A DNA stretch of 64,000 nt from Moorella thermoacetica (lineage in GTDB: Bacteria > Bacillota > DSM-521 > Neomoorellales > Neomoorellaceae), in the NCBI RefSeq assembly GCF_001267405.1, contig NZ_CP012369.1:1762001-1826000 (forward strand), given 5' to 3'. The notes below the pieces were generated by a model. It saw only the letters and a list, made by a program, of their open reading frames with translations, did not search any database and had not been told where the DNA came from. Position 1 is the stretch's first letter, and each line of letters begins with the position of its first letter. This document shows positions 8,944-16,893 of the stretch, piece after piece. Position numbers and translations under genes: made by a program.

Positions 8944-9456
8944 TTAAATAATACCCATCACTGCCTGGGCTATGCTGACGTTATGGATGTTCAGGCGCAG
9001 GAGGTGGTTAATGAGCTCCATATGGACGGAGGTGGTTTCCAGGCTGAGACGATTCTCCCGCTGCAGGCGCTGGAAATGGGAGTAGCGCAGATTCTTCTCC
9101 AGCCGCAGGATCTCCGGGTGGCCGCGGATGACCCGGGCGGCCAGGGCCTGGTCATCACTGGCGAAGGCCTGGATGGCGGAGGTGAAGTTCTCTTTAACCC
9201 TTGTAAACATCTCCTGGAGTTCAGCCTGCCCCTCAGGGGAAAACTCTATGCCACTGGTTTCGATCTTGCGCCACTGGCGGGCCATCTCCACAGTCACGTC
9301 ACCGATATGCTCCAGGTCATTGGCAATGTAAAGCAGCCTGGTCTGGGCCACCATCTGTTCCTCACTCAAGTTATCATGGTTCATATTGGCCAGGTACCGG
9401 GCGATGGCCTTGTAGAGGTAGTCGAGGGTACCGTCCAGGCGGCGCAGTTTCTCCAA
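8944..9456 (-). CDS. PhoU-like domain, severed C-terminal part of the Na/Pi cotransporter
   Basis: An all-helical 170-residue piece matching the cytoplasmic PhoU-like tail of NptA/PNaS-type cotransporters (for example ANDLEHIGDVTVEMARQW, typical of PhoU helices). It is in exactly the same frame as the transporter upstream and is separated from it only by one TGA (9484-9486) and nine codons. Residue spacing across the TGA matches intact homologues as I remember them, so this is most likely one gene cut by a nonsense change. The TTG at 9456 has GGGAGG eight bases upstream, so a separate PhoU-like protein may still be translated. Treating it as an independent gene is the alternative. Confidence 0.7.
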   Translation of the reverse strand: MEKLRRLDGTLDYLYKAIARYLANMNHDNLSEEQMVAQTRLLYIANDLEHIGDVTVEMARQWRKIETSGIEFSPEGQAELQEMFTRVKENFTSAIQAFASDDQALAARVIRGHPEILRLEKNLRYSHFQRLQRENRLSLETTSVHMELINHLLRLNIHNVSIAQAVMGII

Positions 9457-9483
9457 CAGGTCAACCTCCCGTTCGGCCAGGGG

Positions 9484-10551
9484 TCACATGACCCGGGGGA
9501 ACATCTCCTCCCTGATAATCCCGGCCATGCGCAGAAGTTCCCGGGTCACCCCTGCCAGGGCCAGTTCCGGCACGTTCAGAAGGGAGGTGTCCAGATACTT
9601 GGCTACCTTTTCCTCCTCGGGAGCATCGGGCAGGAGCCTTTCCATCAGGCGGCCTACCATGGGCGTAAAGGGAATAAAGACCAGCATGTTTATAATGTTA
9701 AACAGGGTATGGCCGTTGGCCACCTGGCGGGCAACGTCCGTGGAAGTAAGGCGGGACAGGCCGGCATAGAGGCCCAGGAAGGGTAAAAAGAGGAGAACGC
9801 CCGCGAGTTTAAAAAAGAAATGGGCCAGGGCTACTCGCTTGGCCTCCCGGGAAAGGGCGATGCTGGAGATAAAGGCCGTGGCTGTGGTCCCCAGGTTGGC
9901 GCCCAGGACCAGGGCCAGGGCCGGTTCCAGGGCCAGGCCGCCCTGGGCCGCCAGGGTCATGGCCACCACCACCGGGGCGGCGCTGCCCTGGACAATGGCC
10001 GTAAAGAGGGTGGCCGCCAGCATCATCATCCAGGGATGGGCCGCCAGGCGCTGCAGGACGGCGGTAAAACCGGGTATGGTGCTAAAGGGCGCTATAGCCG
10101 TACCCATGAGGGCGGCACCATAAAAAATAAGGCCAAACCCGAGGATGGCCTGGCCAAGGTAACGCCAGCGCAGGCGCCGGGCGGCGAGATATGGGATGAG
10201 ACCGGCAACCACCGCCCAGAGGGAATAGTCGCTGAGGCGAAAGGCAATGAGCTGGGCCGTAAGGGTGGAGCCGATAGCCGCACCCAGGATGACCCCCAGG
10301 GCCTGGCCCAGGCTCATGAGGCCGGCGCTAACGAAGCCTACCAGAAGCACGGTGGTGACGGCGCTGGTTTGCAGGAAGATGGTAACCACCAGCCCGGCCA
10401 GCATGCCGTAGAAACGATTCCTGGTCACCGTCCCCAGGAGTTGCTGCACCTGGCGGGCGGCCGCCTTTTGCAAGCCGGTGCTGATGAGGTTCATGCCATA
10501 AAGGAAGAAGGCCAGGCCTCCCAGCAGCCCGGTCGCAACGGTAAAAAGCAT
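9484..10551 (-). CDS. Na/Pi cotransporter, membrane part (truncated by in-frame TGA)
   Basis: A 355-residue hydrophobic protein of the sodium-dependent phosphate cotransporter family. The two inverted repeats are recognisable: LQTSAVTTVLLVGFVSAG (about residue 61) and IVQGSAAPVVVAMTLAA (about 187), with GANLGTTATAFISS between further membrane helices. In most bacterial members a PhoU-like cytoplasmic domain follows in the same chain; here the chain stops at TGA 9484-9486 and the PhoU part continues in the same frame. ATG 10551 is chosen because of the GGAGG seven bases upstream; a GTG lies one codon earlier. It is 21 bases downstream of phoU, so these genes form one transcript. It would move phosphate (or a similar anion) across the membrane. 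Confidence 0.85.
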   Translation of the reverse strand: MLFTVATGLLGGLAFFLYGMNLISTGLQKAAARQVQQLLGTVTRNRFYGMLAGLVVTIFLQTSAVTTVLLVGFVSAGLMSLGQALGVILGAAIGSTLTAQLIAFRLSDYSLWAVVAGLIPYLAARRLRWRYLGQAILGFGLIFYGAALMGTAIAPFSTIPGFTAVLQRLAAHPWMMMLAATLFTAIVQGSAAPVVVAMTLAAQGGLALEPALALVLGANLGTTATAFISSIALSREAKRVALAHFFFKLAGVLLFLPFLGLYAGLSRLTSTDVARQVANGHTLFNIINMLVFIPFTPMVGRLMERLLPDAPEEEKVAKYLDTSLLNVPELALAGVTRELLRMAGIIREEMFPRVM

Positions 10552-10572
10552 CACTGACCTCCATTACCTATT

Positions 10573-11265
10573 CTACGGGGCTTTTTTTTGCGGGCCCTGC
10601 CGGTCCTTAAAGGCCCGGCGCTGGCCAGTCTCCCGGTAAACAACCATTTCGGCGACGTTGACGGCGTGGTCGGCGATGCGCTCCAGATAACGGGCCACCA
10701 GAGCCAGGTAACTGGCCTGGTCGACGTACTCCGGACCCCTTTTCATATAACCCACCAGTTCATCATAAAGGGCCTCAAAGAGACGATCGACGGCGTCATC
10801 GGCCTCCACCACCTCCCGGGCAAGATCCAGGTTGCGGTCCACCAGAGCCTCAAGGCTCCTCTGCAACATGGCCCGGGCAAGGTCGCTCATCCGGGGAATA
10901 TCCGCCAGGGGCTTGAAGTATGGCCCCAGTTCGGCCAGGCGTTCAGCCGCCTCAGCGATGTTGACGGCATAATCGCTAATGCGCTCCAATTCTCTGCTGA
11001 CGCGCAAGACTGTAGCCAGGGTACGCAGGTCCTCGCCGGAGGGTTGCTGCAGGGAGAATAGATCCAGGGCGGACATTTCGATATTATGATCCAGGTCATC
11101 GGTAGCATCGTCACCCATGATGACCTGGCGCGCCATTTTGACGTCCTGGGTCTTCAGGGCCGCCAGGGCCTGGTCCAGCTGGCCGACAACGTAATCCCCC
11201 ATATGCAGGAGGTTCTGCTGCAACTCCAAGAGTGCCCGGTCGTAGGCATTGAGAATTCGGCCCAT
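10573..11265 (-). CDS. phoU: PhoU phosphate signalling/transport accessory protein
   Basis: A 230-residue protein with two PhoU helical-bundle repeats. The repeat signatures are SRELERISDYAVNIAEAAER (about residue 90) and ARYLERIADHAVNVAEMVVY (about 190), with the E-R-I-x-D metal-binding motif in both. PhoU proteins restrain phosphate uptake and couple it to PhoR signalling; here the neighbour is a Na/Pi cotransporter rather than pstSCAB, so it probably controls that carrier. It is the first gene of the transcript and has its own promoter. Confidence 0.92.
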   Translation of the reverse strand: MGRILNAYDRALLELQQNLLHMGDYVVGQLDQALAALKTQDVKMARQVIMGDDATDDLDHNIEMSALDLFSLQQPSGEDLRTLATVLRVSRELERISDYAVNIAEAAERLAELGPYFKPLADIPRMSDLARAMLQRSLEALVDRNLDLAREVVEADDAVDRLFEALYDELVGYMKRGPEYVDQASYLALVARYLERIADHAVNVAEMVVYRETGQRRAFKDRQGPQKKAP

Positions 11266-11294
11266 CCTCTGACCCCCCCACGTTTTTACATATT

Positions 11295-11323
11295 ATTATA
11301 TGTATACTGCTCCGAGGGGTAAA
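11295..11323 (-). promoter_or_regulatory. Promoter of phoU operon
   Basis: On the minus strand TTTACC and TATAAT are spaced by 17 bases, 30 bases before the phoU ATG. No clear Pho box (direct repeats) was seen. Confidence 0.6.
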
Positions 11324-11417
11324 GGGTCAGCAGATTATGTCGGGCCTTCTGAAAGCCCGGGGTGCAGTTCGGGCGTTCATCGCTCGGCAGGAAAGCCCGT
11401 CGTGCCGGCAGGCTGGT

Positions 11418-11954
11418 TTAGCGGCTCCCCGGCCGCACCAGGCCCGCCGGTGCCAGGACCCTGGCCTCAATCAAGTCCACCAGGCCGGCAGCGTCATCAA
11501 GGTCATAGCAGGGAGCGTCTATGTCCAGGGGCTCATCGGTGGCCACGGCCAGGAGTTCTTCCGGCCCGCAGAGGAGTTCGCCGCCGACGGCCGCCCGGTG
11601 AACCTCGATCTTGGGCTTATCCCCGCGCTTATACCCCTCGGTAATGATGAGATCGACGTTTTGAATCCGTTCGGCTATGGCGTCCAGGGGCATTTCCCTT
11701 TCTACCTTTTCGATGAGGGCCATCTTCGTAGGCGAAGAAATGGCCACCACATCGGCGCCGGCCTCGGCATGGCGCCAGGTATCTTTACCGGGCCGGTCGA
11801 TGTCAAAGCCGTGGGTATCATGCTTGATGGTTGCCACCCGGTAACCCCGCCGTTTCAATTCCGGCAGAAGCTTGATCAGCAGGGTCGTCTTGCCGGCGTC
11901 CGACTTACCGACAACAGAGATAACCGGGATCCGCTTATCTTTGGAATCGCTCAT
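11418..11954 (-). CDS. mobB: Molybdopterin-guanine dinucleotide biosynthesis protein MobB
   Basis: A 178-residue P-loop GTPase that assists guanylation of molybdenum cofactor. The Walker A GKSDAGKTTL is at about residue 16, followed by ATIKHDTHGFDID and the switch-like region ending LIITEGYKRGDKPKIEVHR, both typical of MobB. An AGGGGGT site precedes ATG 11954. It follows moeA by 50 bases and closes the molybdenum operon. Its normal partner MobA is damaged in this locus (see 13275-13595). GC-rich inverted repeats (GCCCG/CGGGC) follow the stop at about 11345-11400 and may end the transcript. Confidence 0.94.
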   Translation of the reverse strand: MSDSKDKRIPVISVVGKSDAGKTTLLIKLLPELKRRGYRVATIKHDTHGFDIDRPGKDTWRHAEAGADVVAISSPTKMALIEKVEREMPLDAIAERIQNVDLIITEGYKRGDKPKIEVHRAAVGGELLCGPEELLAVATDEPLDIDAPCYDLDDAAGLVDLIEARVLAPAGLVRPGSR

Positions 11955-12004
11955 GATTGTACCCCCTAAGACTATCAGGCAATCTACTTATTATCAGGCA
12001 GGCC

Positions 12005-13312
12005 TTATTGTGAACCCCGGGCAGTAAGCAGCACCACCCTTACCTCTTCCCCGGCTCCAGGAGCCGGGCCGGCGGGGAGGTCAATGAGGGCGTTGGCCCC
12101 AATAGCGGCGCGGATACCCCCCGGGCGACGCGGCAGGGGCGCTACCTGCCAGCCGGTCGTACCGGGCCAGGCCCGGGCCCAGATAAAGGCCCGTTCGGGC
12201 CTCGGTTTATCTATGGCCGCCGTCAGTACCGCCGGGAAGGTTGCCGGTAGGACTTCCCTCCCCCCCAGGGCGCGAATCACCGGTGCCGCCAGGAGGTAGT
12301 AAGCCACCAGCGCTGCCGGTGGATTGCCCGGCAGGCCCAGGAGTAATTTATCCCCCCGGCGGGCGGCTATCACCCGCCGGCCCGGGCGCATCCGGATTGT
12401 CGTAAAGAGGATTTCTCCCCCGGCACCGGTAAAGGCCGCCGCCGTCAGGTCACGGATGCTACCGCCGGCTCCACCGGTAGTTAGAAGTACATCGCCCTCC
12501 TCCAGGGCTTTCCGGTAAGCCTCTACCTGTTCCTCCAGTTCATCGGCCAGCGGCCCGAGGGGGATTACCCGAGCGCCATCGCGGCTGGCGGCTGCCGCCA
12601 GCGCATAGAAATTACTATTATAAATGCGGGGCCCGAGTGCTCGAACCTGGCTGGCAACAGGGCTTATCGCCTCGCCACCTGCCTGCCGGCCGCCGGGGCA
12701 GCCTCCCCGGAGGCCAGGCAATTCCACCAGTTCGCTGCCGCTGGACGCCAGGACCGCCCTGGGACTACGGTAGACGGTTATTTCCGTAAGGCCCAGGGCG
12801 GCCAGGAGGCCGATTTCCGCCGGTCCCAGTTCAGTGCCGGCGGCCAGGACCCTTTCCCCGGCCGCCACCTCCGATCCGGCAGCTTCCATGAACCTGCCCC
12901 CCGGGGGCAGCTCCGGCACTATGACCAGGTCCCCCTGGCGCTCCGCCAGTTCTCTGGGAATAACGGTTATTGTGCCTTCCGGGAGCCGGGCGCCGGTGAA
13001 AATAGCCGCCGCCGTACCCGGTCCCAGGGTGACAGCCGGGCAGCTACCTGCCGCTACTGTAGCCACCAGCCGGTAGATTTTTCCCGATGCCCCGCCGGCG
13101 GCCGGGGGCAGTCCCAGGGCGTAACCGTCCACCCGGGAACGCGGGAAAGGCGGGAAGGAGCACGGCGCCACCACCGGTTCCGCCAGGATGCGGCCCGGGG
13201 CCTCAGCCAGTTTTATTTTCACCCTTCCCGTCGGTTTTAACCCGGCCAGGAGGAGTTCCCGCCCTTCCTCCAGGCTAAAGGAAGCGTTTACTCCAGCCAC
13301 GGCTGTTTCCAT
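12005..13312 (-). CDS. moeA: Molybdopterin molybdenumtransferase MoeA
   Basis: A protein of about 435 residues that inserts molybdate into adenylated molybdopterin. Evidence is the domain order and motifs: PPFPRSRVDGYAL near the N-terminus, IFTGARLPEGTITVIP, TTGGAGGSIRDL in the MogA-like domain, LLGLPGNPPAALVAYY, and a beta-barrel C-terminal domain (domain IV). The start is uncertain: ATG 13312 lies inside the mobA relic and gives the sequence METAVAGVNASFSLEEG; a TTG at 13354 would add 14 residues. The gene overlaps the mobA relic by 38 bases, so the relic may persist for translational coupling. Confidence 0.92.
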   Translation of the reverse strand: METAVAGVNASFSLEEGRELLLAGLKPTGRVKIKLAEAPGRILAEPVVAPCSFPPFPRSRVDGYALGLPPAAGGASGKIYRLVATVAAGSCPAVTLGPGTAAAIFTGARLPEGTITVIPRELAERQGDLVIVPELPPGGRFMEAAGSEVAAGERVLAAGTELGPAEIGLLAALGLTEITVYRSPRAVLASSGSELVELPGLRGGCPGGRQAGGEAISPVASQVRALGPRIYNSNFYALAAAASRDGARVIPLGPLADELEEQVEAYRKALEEGDVLLTTGGAGGSIRDLTAAAFTGAGGEILFTTIRMRPGRRVIAARRGDKLLLGLPGNPPAALVAYYLLAAPVIRALGGREVLPATFPAVLTAAIDKPRPERAFIWARAWPGTTGWQVAPLPRRPGGIRAAIGANALIDLPAGPAPGAGEEVRVVLLTARGSQ

Positions 13313-13595
13313 CCTTAAATATGTACTGCGCCCTGACGCCGGGGTAAAAGGCAAAGGCCTGGTATTCTTGCCTTAGCAGGCAGGCTTCGAAGGCTGCCAG
13401 ACGGTATACATCAGGGGTATTGGCTACTACGATTATCTCGTTAAATAGCGGCCGCAGGACGGTTACCATCGTGGCCAGGAGAGATTTTTCCCGCAGGGGC
13501 AGCAGGGCTTTGTTGGTGCCCATGGGGGTACTCTTCCCCCCGGCCAGGACGATCCCCCCCGCCGGTGGCAGGTTAGCAGGCACTTTCCCAGTCAT
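13275..13595 (-). pseudogene. mobA: mobA relic with internal in-frame deletion
   Basis: The first part is a clear MobA nucleotidyltransferase N-terminus: GGIVLAGGKSTPMGTNKALL (GTP-binding loop; the usual SxRMG is STPMG) and NEIIVVANTPDVY. The sequence then jumps to FEACLLRQEYQAFAFYPGVR, which resembles the C-terminal part of MobA (the FYPxVRVRYI region). Roughly the middle half of a normal protein of about 200 residues is missing, including the GPL-G substrate loop and DMP metal site, while the frame is kept. The encoded 106-residue product should be inactive as molybdenum cofactor guanylyltransferase. ATG 13595 starts it. An assembly collapse cannot be excluded. Confidence 0.7.
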
Positions 13596-13787
13596 CCCTT
13601 TTCCAGTTCTAACTGCTTTTCATGCTGTGATTATACTTAATCTCCGCCGGGAGTACAAGGCACCCATACTGCTACTAAGGCCCCATCCATGGATGAAAAT
13701 AGAGCCTCCAGGCTCCAGCTATAGGACGCCCCCCCGCAAGGACGGCGGGGAGAGGAGGGGAGCAAAACGACGGAGGAAGAACCGGAA
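13596..13787 (-). other. Intergenic region modC-mobA relic
   Basis: About 190 bases without a gene. On the minus strand it holds short stems (AGCCTGGAGGCT, CCATCCATGGATGG and a CCCCGC/GCGGGG pair) but no T tract and no convincing promoter. I assign no function; they could mark RNA processing in the mod-moe transcript. Confidence 0.4.
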
Positions 13788-14912
13788 TTATTCTGGCAAC
13801 ACATGCAGGGCTTCTTTCTTTAAAGAAACCATTATGCGATCCCCGGGGGTTATTTTTTCCCTCTGATAGACATGCCGTGGCAGCAGCATTTCGATATCGT
13901 AGGTTTTGCCCTGCTCCAGCCGTAGAAAGACGCGGCAGGTATGGACTTCGGGTACTACGGCCGTCACTTCTACCTGAAAAACATTCTCCCGCACCGGCCG
14001 GCTTAAGATCCGCCCCGGGCGGATGAGCATAACGTCCTCCGGCCGGATGCCAAAGGCCACCCGCCGGCCGGGCTCCAGGGGAGCATAGGGCAGCTGGGCT
14101 TGGAATTTCTCCCCGGCCACCCGGAGGGTATCTCCTTCCCTGTCGGCGGCCAGGACCCGGCCGGTCCAGATATTGCGAAAGCCGACAAACCGGGCCACCC
14201 GGCGGTTGGCAGGATGGTAAAAGACTTCCTCCCGGCTGCCGATTTGGAGTAACCGCCCGTTATCCATGACGGCTATCCGGTCGCCCAGCATATAGGCTTC
14301 TTCCAGGTCATGGGTCACCAGGATCATAGGGACGCGGAAGGAGCGGCGCACGTTTAGCAGGTCATAGCGCAGCCTGGCCCGGATGAGGTTGTCCAGGGCG
14401 GCAAAAGGCTCATCCAAAAGGAGTATCCGCGGCCGGCTGAAAAGGGCCCGCGCCAGGGCTACCCGCTGCTGCTGGCCGCCGGAGAGCTCGCCGGGCCGGC
14501 GATGCTCCAACCCCTCAAGGCGCAGGAGCGCCAGAAGTTCCTGCAGGCGCGTCTCCCTCTCCCGCGGGTTCATGCCGGCTGGCGCCCCGTAAGTTATATT
14601 ACCACTTACATCCAGGTGGGGAAAGAGGCCGGGGTGCTGCAGGCAGTAACCGGTGCCCCGGCGGTAGGGCGGCAAGTTGACCCGCTTCTGCCCCTTTTCG
14701 TGGCAGAAAAAAACCGTATCCCGGCAGATTATGCTGCCGCCGTCGGGGGTTACCAGGCCGGCAATCATATTCAGGATGGTTGACTTGCCGGCTCCGGAAG
14801 GCCCCAGGATGACCAGGACCTCTTCGCCCATAGTTAAAGCGACCTGGAGTTTAAAATCACCCCGGGTTTTGTGGACATTAAGGGTAAGGATGGCCGTCAC
14901 CTCCCCGGGCAA
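13788..14912 (-). CDS. modC: Molybdate ABC transporter ATP-binding protein
   Basis: A 374-residue ABC ATPase driving molybdate (possibly tungstate) import. Walker A GPSGAGKST is at about residue 37, the Q-loop is in YCLQHPGLFPHLDV, the signature is LSGGQQQRVALARAL, Walker B is ILLLDEPFAALD, and the switch His is in VTHDLEEAY. A C-terminal TOBE-like regulatory region follows from about residue 250. The TTG at 14912 overlaps modB by 35 bases; GTG 14900 is another possible start because a GGGGAGG lies between, so the start is uncertain. Confidence 0.9.
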   Translation of the reverse strand: MPGEVTAILTLNVHKTRGDFKLQVALTMGEEVLVILGPSGAGKSTILNMIAGLVTPDGGSIICRDTVFFCHEKGQKRVNLPPYRRGTGYCLQHPGLFPHLDVSGNITYGAPAGMNPRERETRLQELLALLRLEGLEHRRPGELSGGQQQRVALARALFSRPRILLLDEPFAALDNLIRARLRYDLLNVRRSFRVPMILVTHDLEEAYMLGDRIAVMDNGRLLQIGSREEVFYHPANRRVARFVGFRNIWTGRVLAADREGDTLRVAGEKFQAQLPYAPLEPGRRVAFGIRPEDVMLIRPGRILSRPVRENVFQVEVTAVVPEVHTCRVFLRLEQGKTYDIEMLLPRHVYQREKITPGDRIMVSLKKEALHVLPE

Positions 14913-15669
14913 CTTTCTTTACCGCCAGGAGCACGGCAAAGGAAACCAGGACCAGGAGAGCAGCCATTACCAGGGCCGCCTCCATGTTGCTGTCCATGGC
15001 CATATAAATGGCCAGGGGCAGGGTCTGGGTAACCCCCGGCATATTGCCGGCGAACATGATAGTGGCACCGAATTCCCCCAGGGCGCGGGCCCAGGTCATA
15101 ATGGCTCCGTTGAACAGGGCCGGGAAGGCCAGGGGCAGGGTCACCCGAAAAAAGGTCTGGAGGGGCGTTTTGCCGAGGGTCAGGGAAATGGCCTCCAGGG
15201 AAGTATCCACCGCGGCGAAACCATTCCTGGCCGTCTTCAGGAAGAAGGGGGCGCCGACAAAAACCTGAGCCAGGATAACGGCCACGGTGGTAAAGGGCAG
15301 AGAGATCCCCCACCCGGCCAGTAGTGCCCCCAGGAGACCGCGCCGGCCGAAGGCCATGAGGAGAGCCACCCCGGCCACAGCCGGGGGCAGCACCAGGGGC
15401 AGGTCCAGGAGGGTATCGATAACCTCCCTGCCGGGAAAGCTGCGCCGGGCCAGGAAGTAGGCCAGGGGCGTACCCAGGATGATGGTTACGGCCGTGGCTA
15501 CCAGGGTCGTCAGGCCACTGAGTTGCAGGGCCTGTAAAACCACCGGCATCCTGATGGTGGTACTTAACCGGGGCCAGTTAATGTTCAGGAAGATGCTGAC
15601 CACCGGCAGGACAATATAAAGTATGAAAACAAGGCCGGCCAGGGCCGGCAGGAAGGTCAGGCGTTTCAC
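14878..15669 (-). CDS. modB: Molybdate ABC transporter permease
   Basis: A 263-residue inner-membrane permease with about five to six transmembrane helices. The EAA loop is visible as AISLTLGKTPLQTFFRVTLP (about residue 160), and the ending RALGEFGATIMFAGNMPG is a hallmark of ModB/CysT-type permeases. It sits 23 bases after modA and overlaps modC, so ModABC are made together. Confidence 0.93.
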   Translation of the reverse strand: MKRLTFLPALAGLVFILYIVLPVVSIFLNINWPRLSTTIRMPVVLQALQLSGLTTLVATAVTIILGTPLAYFLARRSFPGREVIDTLLDLPLVLPPAVAGVALLMAFGRRGLLGALLAGWGISLPFTTVAVILAQVFVGAPFFLKTARNGFAAVDTSLEAISLTLGKTPLQTFFRVTLPLAFPALFNGAIMTWARALGEFGATIMFAGNMPGVTQTLPLAIYMAMDSNMEAALVMAALLVLVSFAVLLAVKKVARGGDGHPYP

Positions 15670-15692
15670 GGGGCTCCTCCGGAAATCGGGTT

Positions 15693-16520
15693 CTAACTTC
15701 CCTCTTTAACAGGCAAAAAGCCATACTTGGCCAGAATTTTCTGGCCGTCGGGGCTTAAGATCAGGTTTACCAGTTCCCGGGCCAGTCCGGCCTGTTTGGA
15801 ATCCTTGACTACTGCTATGGGGTAGGTGGCCCGGACATTAGCCTCTTGAGGAAAGGGTATGGTATCCAGCTTATCCCGGTAGGAAGAATTGATGTCGGTG
15901 ACATAGACGATACCGGCATCGGCTTCCCCCAGGGCCACCTTGGCCACCACCTGGCGTACGGTAGTTTCCTGGGAGACCACCCTTTTTTCCACCTGTTTGG
16001 GGTAATCGGACCCGTAGAGGGTGGCCAGCTTCTCCAGGGCCTGGCGGCTGTATTTGCCTATGGGGACGTCCGGTGCTGCCAGGACGAGTTTCCCTTTGTT
16101 AGCCAGGTCGGCGGCGCTTTTAATACCGGCCGGGTTATTTTTAGGCACGATGACGGTCAGGGTGTTGGCGGTGAAATCCCGGGGTGGTTCCACCAGGCCT
16201 TTAGCAACAAGTTCCTGCATGTATTTTTGGTTGGCCGAGGCAAAGACGTCGGCGCTCATGCCCTGCTCGATCTGGGTCCGCAGTTGCTGGGAGCCGCCGA
16301 AATTAAATTTGACCGTAACGCCCGGGTGGGACTTCTCGAAGGCCCGGCCGATCTCGCCAAAAGCGTCCGTCAGGGAGGCCGCGGCAAAGACTACCAGTTG
16401 CCCCCCGGGCTGTTGCCCCTGTTGCCGGGGCTGCGGTGTTGCAACCTGGCGGCAGCCGGCCAGGGCCAGGGCGGCAATCAGGGTACTCGCTATTAATATT
16501 GATGCGCGCCGTAATTTCAT
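15693..16520 (-). CDS. modA: Molybdate-binding lipoprotein
   Basis: A 275-residue periplasmic-type binding protein anchored as a lipoprotein. The signal peptide MKLRRASILIAS... ends in the lipobox LALAGC (Cys at about residue 22). The family motifs VVFAAASLTDAFGEIG, FNFGGSQQLRTQIEQG, DVFASANQKYM and DAGIVYVTD line the oxyanion site. ATG 16520 is chosen over an upstream ATG at 16580 because GGGAGGAG lies at the right distance and it gives a proper signal peptide. It is the first gene behind the Moco-type riboswitch. Confidence 0.95.
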   Translation of the reverse strand: MKLRRASILIASTLIAALALAGCRQVATPQPRQQGQQPGGQLVVFAAASLTDAFGEIGRAFEKSHPGVTVKFNFGGSQQLRTQIEQGMSADVFASANQKYMQELVAKGLVEPPRDFTANTLTVIVPKNNPAGIKSAADLANKGKLVLAAPDVPIGKYSRQALEKLATLYGSDYPKQVEKRVVSQETTVRQVVAKVALGEADAGIVYVTDINSSYRDKLDTIPFPQEANVRATYPIAVVKDSKQAGLARELVNLILSPDGQKILAKYGFLPVKEGS

Positions 16521-16662
16521 ACTCTTGGGCTCCTCCCAAAATATACTTCTGGCAAAATGGTCCTCAGCCCACATTTTCATTCTTCACTGGCGGGGGCGTC
16601 AGCCACTGTGAGGCCCTATCCGCCTTAAATTGCCATTACGGCCCCCTGGCGCCGCCGGAATA

Positions 16663-16698
16663 AATAAAAAAGCCCGGCTCGCAAAGGATACCGGGACT
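16663..16698 (-). terminator. Riboswitch expression-platform terminator upstream of modA
   Basis: On the minus strand AGTCCCGG and CCGGGCT pair around a loop of about 12 bases, followed by TTTTTTATTTATT. It lies 23 bases after the aptamer and 140 bases before modA, so it should stop the mod-moe transcript when formed. Confidence 0.8.
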
Positions 16699-16721
16699 CC
16701 GTTGTCCAGAAGCCATGGGGA

Positions 16722-16833
16722 ATCTCCTTTCCGAGCAAAGGGAGGCAGGCCCGTTTCCCGACCTACCCCGTGGGTACGAAACCCAGGCCGGTGTTCCATA
16801 GGCGACAGCCCTTAGGAGCACCGGCTCGGAGAT
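16722..16833 (-). promoter_or_regulatory. Moco-type riboswitch aptamer upstream of modABC
   Basis: The 112-base leader closes with ATCTCC/GGAGAT and GAGC/GCTC pairs. Inside are GCCGGTG/CACCGGC-type pairing, GGGTTTCGTACCC as a hairpin, and the segment GCCTGCCTCCC followed by CTCGGAAAGGAG, which matches my memory of the conserved GCCTCCC...GGAAAGG core of Moco RNA elements such as the one before E. coli moaA. Position before modA, a promoter just upstream and a terminator just downstream fit transcriptional control by molybdenum (or tungsten) cofactor. The class assignment rests on pattern memory, not on a covariance search. Confidence 0.75.
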
Positions 16834-16844
16834 GACTATTCAAT

Positions 16845-16860
16845 TTAAATTTTAATTTAA
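16845..16860. promoter_or_regulatory. AT-rich inverted repeat at the modA transcription start
   Basis: TTAAAT-TTTA-ATTTAA is a perfect inverted repeat with 6-base arms. It begins five bases after the -10 box and so covers the expected start site. It could be a repressor operator in addition to the riboswitch. Confidence 0.4.
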
Positions 16861-16864
16861 GTTA

Positions 16865-16893
16865 ATAATACCTGTTTCCCGTCCTGGCGTCAA
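16865..16893 (-). promoter_or_regulatory. Promoter of the mod-moe operon
   Basis: On the minus strand TTGACG and TATTAT are spaced by 17 bases. The -35 box overlaps the stop codon of the LysR gene, and transcription would start about 25 bases before the riboswitch aptamer. Confidence 0.8.

Noticed and set aside
9484-9486. Selenocysteine reading of the TGA in the Na/Pi cotransporter
   Set aside because: Acetogens of this type do make selenoproteins, but no redox motif surrounds the TGA, the family has no Cys there, and the hairpin just downstream is weak. A nonsense change or split gene is simpler.
14677-15324. 215-codon plus-strand frame over modB/modC
   Set aside because: It is a shadow of two well-supported transporter genes and has no motif.
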